Shown here: piece after piece, positions 1-5,608 of the stretch | Numbering within the stretch: the first letter of the stretch is position 1 | Layout: every line of letters begins with the position of its first letter | Notes under the pieces: model-generated | The model's input: only the letters and a program-made list of their open reading frames with translations | Told to the model about the DNA's origin: nothing | Database searches by the model: none | Program-made: the position numbers and the translations under genes | Assembly (NCBI GenBank): GCA_036272735.1 | Contig: DATAYF010000241.1 | Coordinates: 1-5,608 of the forward strand | From: DATAYF01 sp036272735 | Lineage (GTDB): Bacteria > Chloroflexota > Ktedonobacteria > Ktedonobacterales > Ktedonobacteraceae | Direction: 5' to 3' | Length of the DNA stretch: 5,608 nucleotides

Positions 1-1061
1 TTAATCACTGCTTCTGGCTGGATATCGGCCACAAATGAGACCTGGTGTGGGCAACGTCCCCACGAGTTGTCATGCTCGCACACGGGACAGCGCATACGCC
101 AGGTAATGAGTGGACGATGCCGTGCGCGCATCATTTCGCCAGCGGTAAGTGCGTTGTAAGCCCAGTAGATGCCGACACTGGGCGTCTCTACAGCGTACGC
201 CAGGTGCAACGGTCCGGTATCGTTCGCGACCACAAGACTACATTGTGCAAGTAAGCCAGCGAGTCCGTTTAGTGATAACTGTCCACACACATCTTGTGCC
301 TGGGCGTGCATACCGCGCATGACTTCCGCAACCACTTCTCGCTCTGCCTGCACGCCGGTAACGATGATACGTGCCCGATAAGCGGCCAGTGCATCTCCGA
401 CCTGGGCGAATTTTTGTGCGGGCCAGCGTCGCCGCACATCGCTGGCTCCTGGATGCAACGCTACTAGGGGTTGCTGTCGCAGGGAAACAATGGTGTTTGC
501 CTCCGCACGATCAGCCTCGGTTACAACAATGCTGGGTTCGACGGTAACTGGCGTTGCGCCTACGAGTCCAACGACTTCGAGGTAGCGCATGATCTCTGGC
601 TGGAAATAGGAAAATGGTACCCAGCGGTCGAGCGGTTCGGCTGTCTCGGCCTTCAAACCGGCGCTAACGCGTGCATGAAGACGTTTCATAAAGGGATTTG
701 AGTAATCACCACCACCTTGCACCTGTAGCGCAATGTCAAAGTGTTCCCGTGCTAGCTGGTCAAAGAACTGCTCAAGCTCGGCCTGGTTTTCTGGTGTGCC
801 AGGTTCTGCGCTAACGCCAATGTAGGGGGGAATGATCACGACGCGGTCGATAGGGGTGGGCCTGTGGCTGAGGAACACTGCGTGCCAGGCTTTAGCAAGC
901 AAAACGATTTCGGCATGTGGGTAGGCATTGCGTAGTGCTTCGAGTGCGGGTAGCGTGAACAAGAAATCTCCCAGCGCATTCGCTCGTAATACGGCTACTT
1001 TTCGTGTGGCTGGCACCTTTAGTGCTTCCTTCATACTTTGTCGTGGCTGCTGCATTCCCAT
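1..1061 (-). CDS. GT9 family glycosyltransferase (heptosyltransferase-like), 3' end outside window
   Basis: Read on the minus strand from ATG at 1061-1059, the frame stays open for 353 codons to the window edge, so the C-terminus is missing, probably by only a few residues given the usual family length of about 340-380. The product is a soluble GT-B fold enzyme predicted to move a heptose or similar sugar from a nucleotide donor to a surface glycan. Visible landmarks are the N-terminal VLRANALGDFLFTLPAL segment with the conserved LGD (D32, matching the catalytic Asp13 of WaaC), the HPGA motif (203-206) followed by RRWP (211-214), and NDTGPLHLA (280-288) with the acidic residue D281. A CPVC pair (325-328) and C337 lie near the end. 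AGAGGA lies 4 nt before the ATG; a second in-frame ATG two codons later is possible. It is transcribed divergently from the kinase operon and resembles the 3514-4707 product most. The exact sugar and acceptor cannot be told from sequence. Confidence 0.9.
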   Translation of the reverse strand, partial: MGMQQPRQSMKEALKVPATRKVAVLRANALGDFLFTLPALEALRNAYPHAEIVLLAKAWHAVFLSHRPTPIDRVVIIPPYIGVSAEPGTPENQAELEQFFDQLAREHFDIALQVQGGGDYSNPFMKRLHARVSAGLKAETAEPLDRWVPFSYFQPEIMRYLEVVGLVGATPVTVEPSIVVTEADRAEANTIVSLRQQPLVALHPGASDVRRRWPAQKFAQVGDALAAYRARIIVTGVQAEREVVAEVMRGMHAQAQDVCGQLSLNGLAGLLAQCSLVVANDTGPLHLAYAVETPSVGIYWAYNALTAGEMMRARHRPLITWRMRCPVCEHDNSWGRCPHQVSFVADIQPEAVI

Positions 1062-1204
1062 AATATCCTCTATCTGTGAACATGGGTTATTCAGTATTTG
1101 TACACTTCGCACTATGTATGAACGTGTAAAAACTTGTTTAATGCTGTTATTGGCACGATTGAAAATGCTTCAACGCGCCAATGGTTGCCAGGATGAGGTG
1201 AAGG
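1062..1204. promoter_or_regulatory. Divergent intergenic region between GT9 gene and kinase operon
   Basis: This 143-bp gap separates two divergent start codons, so the promoters for both transcripts should lie in or near it. It is visibly more AT-rich than the flanking genes. On the plus strand TTTAAT at 1137-1142 matches five of six bases of a TATAAT -10 box, but no convincing -35 box sits 16-18 bp upstream. If used, transcription would begin close to the hairpin at 1150. On the minus strand a weak pair (TTCATA and AATACT, 18-bp spacer) is the best seen. Neither assignment is strong. No ORF of note lies within it. Confidence 0.5.
1150..1181 (+). promoter_or_regulatory. Imperfect hairpin in the leader of the heptose kinase gene
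   Basis: The arms TTGGC/GCCAA (1150-1154 with 1177-1181), CG/CG (1156-1157 with 1174-1175) and TTGAA/TTCAA (1159-1163 with 1169-1173) pair around a five-base loop, AATGC. One A-C mismatch and one bulged A interrupt the 12 base pairs. It ends 13 nt before the Shine-Dalgarno sequence at 1195-1200. It lacks a following T-run, so it is not a typical intrinsic terminator. It could be an RNA structure affecting translation, or a DNA operator for a dimeric regulator; the sequence alone does not decide, and chance is possible. Confidence 0.35.
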
Positions 1205-2350
1205 ATGAAGCAGCATGTGCCTGCTGTCGATCTCGTACGCGGTTTTCGCGATAAACGCACGCTCGTCATTGGCGATGCGATGCTGGATACCTATCTCGAA
1301 GGCACTGCGACGCGTTTGTGTAGCGAAGGACCCGTGCCAGTCGTGAGCAAGACTGCTGAATATCGTATTCCCGGTGGTGCGGCCAACACCGCGGCGAACT
1401 TGCGTGCTCTGGGGGCCGAAGTTGCATTATTGGGTATCGTAGGTACTGACCTGGCTGCCTCTCTGTTGCGTGCAGCCCTTGCCACGCACCATGTGGATGA
1501 AAAGTGGTTAGTTGCGGATACTGCTTTTTCTACGCTTCATAAGCTGCGCATCGTGGCGAACAACCAGTACGTTGTGCGCTTTGACGAGGGTGGTATACGT
1601 GAGCAGATTGCACCGCTTGCCAGTTCTTGCCAACAGAGCTTGCTCGCTCACCTGGAAACATTATACCGCTGGTGTGATCTTGTTGTGGTCTCCGACTATG
1701 GCTACGGCGTGACTTCGGATCAGTTTATTGCGCGTCTACATACGTTACATACGCAAGAGCCCAAGCCTGTTCTTATCGATTCTAAGATGCTGCACCGTTT
1801 TCGTGCTGTGCCAGCTACTGTTGTCACGCCCAATTATGCTGAGGCCAATGCCTTGATTGCGCACATAGACAATACTTTTTCATCCGCACGTAGTGAGACA
1901 TTGTTGAGCAGTAGTGCACTTGAGCATGTTGGTCGTCGCGTGCTGGATACGATGCAGGCTGAGTACGTCGCCGTGACGCTGGGAGCGCGGGGTGTGGCTG
2001 TGTTTCATCGTAATGCAGAGATGTTGCACGTTGAGGCGCACTCGGTGCAACGGGCGGACGATGTTGGGGCTGGCGATTCTTTCATTTCTGGCATGGCCCT
2101 GGCCCTGGCGACCGGTGGTGATGTGGAGGCGGCTGTACGTATCGGCATTGACGCGGCGGCTATTGCTGTAGCAAAGCAGCGGACGGCTATTGTGGATCAG
2201 CAGGAATTGTTGCGGCGCGTGAGTATACGCGAGTACGCGACACGGGCGGAGATGCAGTCGCCTGTTGGGCCGCAGAATGCACCAGCGCTTGCTGCGTATC
2301 TACACGCTGATCTGTCGGCGGGGCCCGATGCCGCTGACCATAATCAATAG
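1205..2350 (+). CDS. rfaE1: D-glycero-beta-D-manno-heptose-7-phosphate kinase (stand-alone HldE N-terminal type, PfkB family)
   Basis: The 381-residue product is a PfkB/ribokinase-fold sugar kinase, expected in the cytoplasm, that would use ATP to form heptose 1,7-bisphosphate on the way to an NDP-heptose. It follows the E. coli HldE kinase domain closely: GDAMLD (23-28), SEGPVPVV (40-47), the glycine-rich GGAANTAANLRALGA (57-71), HKLRIVANNQ (112-121), VVSDYGYGV (161-169), VLIDSK (189-194), VTPNYAEANAL (207-217), and the ATP/anion-hole signature DDVGAGDSF (285-293) with presumed catalytic base D291. It lacks the cytidylyltransferase-like second domain of the 477-residue bifunctional HldE; instead about 40 residues of unassigned tail follow the kinase fold. 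GAGGTG (1195-1200) is correctly placed before the ATG. It is first in a four-gene run. hldA is an equally valid symbol. A kinase for another sugar of the same subfamily is the main alternative. Confidence 0.9.
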   Translation: MKQHVPAVDLVRGFRDKRTLVIGDAMLDTYLEGTATRLCSEGPVPVVSKTAEYRIPGGAANTAANLRALGAEVALLGIVGTDLAASLLRAALATHHVDEKWLVADTAFSTLHKLRIVANNQYVVRFDEGGIREQIAPLASSCQQSLLAHLETLYRWCDLVVVSDYGYGVTSDQFIARLHTLHTQEPKPVLIDSKMLHRFRAVPATVVTPNYAEANALIAHIDNTFSSARSETLLSSSALEHVGRRVLDTMQAEYVAVTLGARGVAVFHRNAEMLHVEAHSVQRADDVGAGDSFISGMALALATGGDVEAAVRIGIDAAAIAVAKQRTAIVDQQELLRRVSIREYATRAEMQSPVGPQNAPALAAYLHADLSAGPDAADHNQ

Positions 2351-2380
2351 ACAGTGGCACCTCGCACGGTCGTCAGATGT

Positions 2381-2389
2381 AGGAAGGAG
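2381..2389 (+). promoter_or_regulatory. Shine-Dalgarno sequence deciding the start at 2394
   Basis: AGGAAGGAG ends four bases before ATG 2394. The frame is open further upstream to an ATG at 2265, but that start would lie inside the kinase gene and add 43 residues with no family resemblance. This strong ribosome site therefore fixes the start at 2394. Confidence 0.8.
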
Positions 2390-2393
2390 CACC

Positions 2394-3521
2394 ATGATCG
2401 ATCAACGCTGGCAGGCAGCACGCAATATATTACTGGTTCGACTCGACAACCTTGGTGATGTCTTGCTGATGACGCCCGCTTTTCATGTGATCAAACAGGC
2501 TATACCGCATGCTCATTTAACATTGCTTGCTAGCCCTGTCGGCGCTCAAATCGGCAGCCTTGATCCTGCTATCGACGATGTGCTGGTATACGATGCTCCC
2601 TGGGTTGATCCCTGGGCGCAACTTGTTCAGGATAGTGCTCGTGAGCAGCAGATGATCGCACAACTGCGTACTCGTCGTTTTGATGCCGCCATCATTTTTA
2701 CCTCGTTTCGCCAGAGTTCGCTGCCCGCAGCCTACCTGTGCTATCTGGCCGATATTCCTCTGCGCCTGGCTGCTTCTGTTGATGGTCCTGGCTCGCTATT
2801 AACGACGCGTCATGAGCATCCTGAGCGCATGCTGCACGAGGTTGAGCGTGGACTCGATCTTGTACGTGCGCTGGGTATTGAGACGATAGAACAGGATATG
2901 CAGCTCAATGTGCCCGCTGACGCCAAACAAGCTGTTATGGAGCGTCTGACGTGCCATCATTTTACTGATCGGCCGTTGGTGATTGTGCATGCTGGTTGTA
3001 GCATGCCATCTCGCACATACCCCTGGGAGATGTACGCGCAGGTGGTTGAGCTTCTGGTAAAGCAACTTGACGCTTATGTGGCGTTGACCGGCATCGCGAA
3101 TGAGCGAGATCTTGTTGCGCGCATATGCGAGAAAATATCGCCGCACTATCACGCGCACCTTTGTCCTCTGGCTGGTTCGCTATCGTTTGCAGAGCTATGC
3201 GGACTTATACAACACGCTGACCTCACGATTACCAATAATACTGGCCCCATGCATATCTCGGCTGCCGTGAAAACTCCTGTTGTCGCGCTATTTGCTTTAA
3301 CAAATCCACCTGAGCAATGGAGACCGTGGCGCGTGCCGCAGCGCTTGCTGTATCACGAGGTTCCGTGTCGTCTCTGTTATCATCGACGCTGCCCATATCA
3401 ACATGACTGCTTGCGATTGGTCGCACCACAAACGGTGGTGGATGCTGCCAGGACATTGCTGAATGAGGTAGGGCTAACACCGCCCGATGCTGCACTGGAT
3501 AAGGAGGGTGCCTGTGAGTAG
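2394..3521 (+). CDS. GT9 family glycosyltransferase (heptosyltransferase-like)
   Basis: The 375-residue product is a full-length GT9, GT-B fold enzyme, predicted to act on the cytoplasmic side of the membrane and to transfer heptose or a related sugar. Landmarks in order are ILLVRLDNLGDVLLMTPAF (12-30) with the family Asp D22; RFDAAIIFTSF (95-105); HEVERGLDLVRALGIE (148-163); VIVHAGCS (196-203) in place of HPGA, followed by SRTYPWE (206-212); NNTGPMHIS (281-289), where N282 replaces the Asp of the two other GT9 proteins here; ALFALTNPPEQWRPW (298-312); and a cysteine cluster CRLC-x4-CP-x4-C (325-339). The NNTGPMH and ALTNP forms are, from memory, usual in one GT9 branch, so they mark a different subfamily rather than decay. 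It follows the kinase by 43 nt and overlaps the next gene by 8 nt. The sugar and acceptor are not determined. Confidence 0.9.
   Translation: MIDQRWQAARNILLVRLDNLGDVLLMTPAFHVIKQAIPHAHLTLLASPVGAQIGSLDPAIDDVLVYDAPWVDPWAQLVQDSAREQQMIAQLRTRRFDAAIIFTSFRQSSLPAAYLCYLADIPLRLAASVDGPGSLLTTRHEHPERMLHEVERGLDLVRALGIETIEQDMQLNVPADAKQAVMERLTCHHFTDRPLVIVHAGCSMPSRTYPWEMYAQVVELLVKQLDAYVALTGIANERDLVARICEKISPHYHAHLCPLAGSLSFAELCGLIQHADLTITNNTGPMHISAAVKTPVVALFALTNPPEQWRPWRVPQRLLYHEVPCRLCYHRRCPYQHDCLRLVAPQTVVDAARTLLNEVGLTPPDAALDKEGACE
3501..3507 (+). promoter_or_regulatory. Shine-Dalgarno sequence deciding a GTG start at 3514
   Basis: AAGGAGG lies six bases before GTG 3514, a near-ideal distance. The in-frame ATG at 3487 lies upstream of this site, and no comparable ribosome site was noted for it. 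The site falls inside the last codons of the preceding GT9 gene, so the two genes are likely to be translationally coupled. Confidence 0.8.
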
Positions 3522-4707
3522 GACCACCCAGCCTTTGGCTCGTCAACCTGAACGCATCGCCATCTTGCGGGCACTCAATCTTGGTGATCTATTGGTGGCT
3601 GTGCCCGCGTTACGAGCGATGCGCCAACATTTTCCACACGCGGAGATTACGCTGATCGGTTTGCCGTGGGCGGCCGCGTTCGTGGAGCGCTATCGCAGCT
3701 TTCTCGACCGCTTCGTAGCGTTTCCGGGCTATCCCGGTCTGCCGGAAGGTGAAGGCAATCCTATGCATGTTGCGCAATTTCTGTGTGAACAGCGCGATTA
3801 CCACTATGACCTGGTCGTACAGATGCATGGCAGCGGAACAATCAGCAATATGGTGGCGCAGGCGCTGGGGGGACGTATCAGCGCCGGGTATTATACCGGC
3901 GTGCACCCCGTCGGGCTGAACATTGCGGCACTATACCCCGATCAGCAGCATGAAATAGTGCGTAACCTGGGTCTGGCTGTCTTGTTGGGCTGTACCGATC
4001 TGCGCACGCAGTTAGAGTTTCCGCTGTGCGCTGCTGACGATAGCGAGGCCAACGCCTTACTCAGTGAACTTCCCGACTGGCATAATCACCAACAGCAGCG
4101 TGCGCGTGATCGTAGTCGTTTGCTGGTGGGTATCCATCCGGGTGCGCGTGATCGTAGTCGTTTGCTGGTGGGTATCCATCCGGGTGCGCGTAGTCCTGCA
4201 CGTCGTTGGCCTGCTGCGTACTTTGCTGCGCTTGCTGACGAACTGGCCTCGCGTTTCGCAGCCCACGTTGTTGTAACCGGCAGTGCCGGTGAGCAGGCGA
4301 GCGTGCAAAGTGTCGTCGCAGCGATGAAGATGCCAGCACTCGATCTCGCCGGACGCACCTCGCTAGGTGGCCTGGCTGGGCTGCTAAGCAAACTCGATCT
4401 TTTTATAAGTAACGATACAGGTCCGGTGCATCTGGCCTGTGCGTTGCATTGTCCGAGCGTCACCATCTTTGGTCCGGCCGAGTATGAACGCTGGGCACCA
4501 CTCGATCACGGGCTGCATCCTACCGTGCGGCACGCGGTGAAGTGCAGCCCGTGTGGTTACTGGGAATGTCCTATCGATCATCGTTGCCTCCATCGATTGA
4601 CACCCGCTATGGTCTTACGCGTTGCGGAAAGGGTCATCCATGAAACGACTGAAAATCCTGACCTGGCATATTCACGGCAGCTATCTGAACTCTCTGGCGC
4701 GAATTGA
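3514..4707 (+). CDS. GT9 family glycosyltransferase (heptosyltransferase-like) with internal 14-residue duplication
   Basis: From the GTG start the product has 397 residues. It is a GT-B fold GT9 enzyme: IAILRALNLGDLLVAVPAL (15-33) with D25 at the WaaC Asp13 position, YDLVVQMHGSGT (98-109), HPGA with RRWP (222-225 and 230-233), the NDTGPVHLA segment (300-308), and CSPC-x4-CP-x4-C (344-358), the same cysteine spacing as the preceding GT9 protein. The striking oddity is that RDRSRLLVGIHPGA occurs twice in a row (198-211 and 212-225) from a perfect 42-bp DNA duplication, so the conserved strand and donor-loop motif is present in two copies; without it the protein would be 383 residues. The frame stays open, so this is an insertion and not a break, but activity could be changed. 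It overlaps its upstream neighbour by 8 nt and the downstream glycosyltransferase by 68 nt; its last 20 or so residues extend past the recognisable fold. Of the GT9 proteins here it is closest to the divergent one. Confidence 0.9.
   Translation: MSRTTQPLARQPERIAILRALNLGDLLVAVPALRAMRQHFPHAEITLIGLPWAAAFVERYRSFLDRFVAFPGYPGLPEGEGNPMHVAQFLCEQRDYHYDLVVQMHGSGTISNMVAQALGGRISAGYYTGVHPVGLNIAALYPDQQHEIVRNLGLAVLLGCTDLRTQLEFPLCAADDSEANALLSELPDWHNHQQQRARDRSRLLVGIHPGARDRSRLLVGIHPGARSPARRWPAAYFAALADELASRFAAHVVVTGSAGEQASVQSVVAAMKMPALDLAGRTSLGGLAGLLSKLDLFISNDTGPVHLACALHCPSVTIFGPAEYERWAPLDHGLHPTVRHAVKCSPCGYWECPIDHRCLHRLTPAMVLRVAERVIHETTENPDLAYSRQLSELSGAN
4100..4191 (+). repeat. Perfect 42-bp tandem duplication, 2.2 copies, inside GT9 gene
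   Basis: Positions 4100-4141 and 4142-4183 are identical, and the first eight bases of the unit (GTGCGCGT) occur again at 4184-4191. The period of 42 keeps the reading frame and encodes RDRSRLLVGIHPGA twice. The total absence of differences between the copies, even at third codon positions, suggests a recent event such as replication slippage between short GTGCGCGT-like direct repeats. The bases before the first copy and after the partial third copy do not continue the pattern. Confidence 0.97.
4626..4633 (+). promoter_or_regulatory. Shine-Dalgarno sequence supporting the overlapping start at 4640
   Basis: GGAAAGGG lies six bases before ATG 4640, within the coding sequence of the preceding GT9 gene. 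It supports the unusually long 68-nt overlap as genuine, because the protein's family-like N-terminus (KILTWHIHGSYL) begins immediately after this ATG. Confidence 0.65.
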
Positions 4708-5608
4708 GCACGATTGGTATGTGCCCTACAAAGTGGGTCGGCCCGAACGTTACGGCGGCCGCGGTCCCACGTTCGATACGCCCGCGTGGCTGCACGAGGT
4801 GCCCGCTGAAGAGGTGCACAAGCTCGACCTTGACCTTATTCTGTTGCAGGCTCCCCAAAACTATTTAGTGGATCAATACGAGTTGCTCAGTTCCGCACAG
4901 CTCAGATTGCCAAAGGTCTACCTTGAGCACAACGCTCCTCGGCCACACCCGACCGACAGCAAGCATATCGTGGATGATCCACATATGCTGCTGGTGCATG
5001 TGACGCACTATAACCATTTGATGTGGGACAGTGGATGCACGCCGACACGGGTCATTGAGCACAGCGTGGTAATCGATCCACCAGTCGCCTACCAGGGTAC
5101 ACGTGAGAAAGGTATAACCGTTGTCAACGGCATGCCGCAGCGTGGGCGGCTCGTCGGCCATGATCTGTTTCTAGCGTTGCGTAAGCGCGTTCCACTCGAC
5201 CTTGCTGGAATGCTAAACGAGGGCATGGCTGATTGCCTGGGCGACATTCCTTATCGACACCTACATAGCACACTGGCTCAATACCGTTTTCTGTTCAGTC
5301 CCATTCGCTATACAAGCCTGCCACTGGCGGTTATTGAGGGTTTGACCATCGGCATGCCCATCGTTGCGCTGGCAACTACCGAGCTTCCTGGCGTGATTGA
5401 ACAAGGCAAGCAAGGTTTTCTCTCCTGCGATGTCGATGAATTGAGTGAGCAGATGCAATTTCTGCTCACTCATCCACAAGAGGCAAAGCGCATGGGAGAA
5501 CAGGCCAGGAAGCTTGCCCATGAGCGCTTTAGTATGGAACGTTTCATACGCGATTGGAACGCGGCTTTTGCGTTAGTGACCGGAATTACAGCAGTCTCCC
5601 AGGTTTCT
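4640..5608 (+). CDS. Group-1/GT4-like glycosyltransferase, 3' end outside window
   Basis: The frame is open from ATG 4640 through the last base, giving 323 residues without a stop, so the C-terminus is incomplete. The N-terminal half begins KILTWHIHGSYLNSLARI and contains GRPERYGGRGP (33-43) and PKVYLEHNAPRPHP (91-104). The second half holds ITVVNGMPQRGRLVGHDLF (159-177) and the C-terminal donor-site region SPIRYTSLPLAVIEG (220-234) followed by GMPIVALATTELPGVIEQG (238-256), which is the usual GT-B group-1 pattern with acidic E233 and an ELPGVIEQGKQGFL loop. The end (KRMGEQARKLAHERFSMERFIRDW) is typical of the closing helices, so little is likely missing. It starts inside the preceding GT9 gene in the +1 frame and is the fourth gene of the run, so it probably adds a sugar to the same glycan. 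No signal peptide or membrane segment is seen. Donor sugar unknown. Confidence 0.87.
   Translation, partial: MKRLKILTWHIHGSYLNSLARIEHDWYVPYKVGRPERYGGRGPTFDTPAWLHEVPAEEVHKLDLDLILLQAPQNYLVDQYELLSSAQLRLPKVYLEHNAPRPHPTDSKHIVDDPHMLLVHVTHYNHLMWDSGCTPTRVIEHSVVIDPPVAYQGTREKGITVVNGMPQRGRLVGHDLFLALRKRVPLDLAGMLNEGMADCLGDIPYRHLHSTLAQYRFLFSPIRYTSLPLAVIEGLTIGMPIVALATTELPGVIEQGKQGFLSCDVDELSEQMQFLLTHPQEAKRMGEQARKLAHERFSMERFIRDWNAAFALVTGITAVSQVS

Noticed and set aside
45..701. Three small plus-strand ORFs (45-254, 169-381, 471-701)
   Set aside because: They lie antisense to the GT9 gene on the minus strand, whose conserved motifs run through the whole stretch; they show no recognisable domain.
928..1254. Plus-strand ORF spanning the divergent region
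   Set aside because: It runs antisense to the GT9 N-terminus and into the kinase in another frame; it has low-complexity Arg/Cys-rich sequence typical of a shadow frame.
2265..2393. Upstream extension of the 2394-3521 gene to an ATG at 2265
   Set aside because: It would overlap the kinase end by 86 nt, adds residues unlike GT9 proteins and ignores the strong AGGAAGGAG site directly before 2394.
2351..2393. Terminator or promoter between kinase and first operon GT9 gene
   Set aside because: No hairpin with T-run and no credible -35/-10 pair was seen; the gap is just long enough for the ribosome site and suits a continuous operon.
3487..3513. ATG 3487 as start of the second operon GT9 gene
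   Set aside because: The AAGGAGG at 3501-3507 lies downstream of it and fits GTG 3514; the nine extra residues show no family similarity.
4100..4191. CRISPR or minisatellite array
   Set aside because: Only two full copies occur, directly abutting with no spacers, inside a coding frame; this is a local tandem duplication.
4057..4466. Minus-strand ORFs with repeated DTHQQTTTI-like or GWIPTSKRLRSRA-like peptides
   Set aside because: Their repeats are only the antisense reading of the 42-bp duplication within the well-supported plus-strand GT9 gene.

Overview
The window is a bacterial accessory locus for cell-surface glycan assembly. It holds five protein genes and almost no non-coding DNA. All five products point to heptose-type sugar chemistry: one stand-alone heptose-phosphate kinase of the HldE N-terminal type, three family-9 (heptosyltransferase-like) glycosyltransferases, and one GT-B fold, group-1-like glycosyltransferase. 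No RNA gene, CRISPR array, insertion sequence or attachment site was recognised.

Layout. Positions 1-1061 (minus strand) encode a GT9 protein whose 3' end lies outside the window. A 143-bp divergent intergenic region (1062-1204) follows; it must carry the start signals for both directions and contains an imperfect hairpin. On the plus strand a tight four-gene run follows: heptose kinase (1205-2350), GT9 protein (2394-3521), a second GT9 protein (3514-4707, GTG start, 8-nt overlap) and a group-1-like glycosyltransferase (4640-5608, 68-nt overlap, open at the window end). The overlaps, the short 42-43-nt gap and the good Shine-Dalgarno sequences suggest one transcript.

How the genes fit together. 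By family knowledge, the kinase would phosphorylate D-glycero-D-manno-heptose 7-phosphate at O-1, one step towards an NDP-heptose. The GT9 enzymes would transfer heptose (or a related sugar) from the activated donor to a growing acceptor, and the last enzyme would add another sugar. The isomerase (GmhA), phosphatase (GmhB), nucleotidyltransferase (HldC or HldE C-terminal type) and epimerase steps are not visible here and must be elsewhere if the pathway is complete.

Organism. Base composition looks moderately GC-rich (a little over half by eye). The combination of several GT9 genes with a free-standing kinase, and the style of the proteins, would suit a soil-type Chloroflexota such as the Ktedonobacteria. 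This is a weak inference from recall of similar proteins. If the host lacks an outer membrane, the acceptor would not be LPS.

The most unusual sequence feature is a perfect, in-frame 42-bp tandem duplication (4100-4191) in the third GT9 gene. It repeats part of the conserved donor-site segment (VGIHPGA). No clearly new system was found; the rest is a recognisable though sparsely studied kind of glycan cluster.
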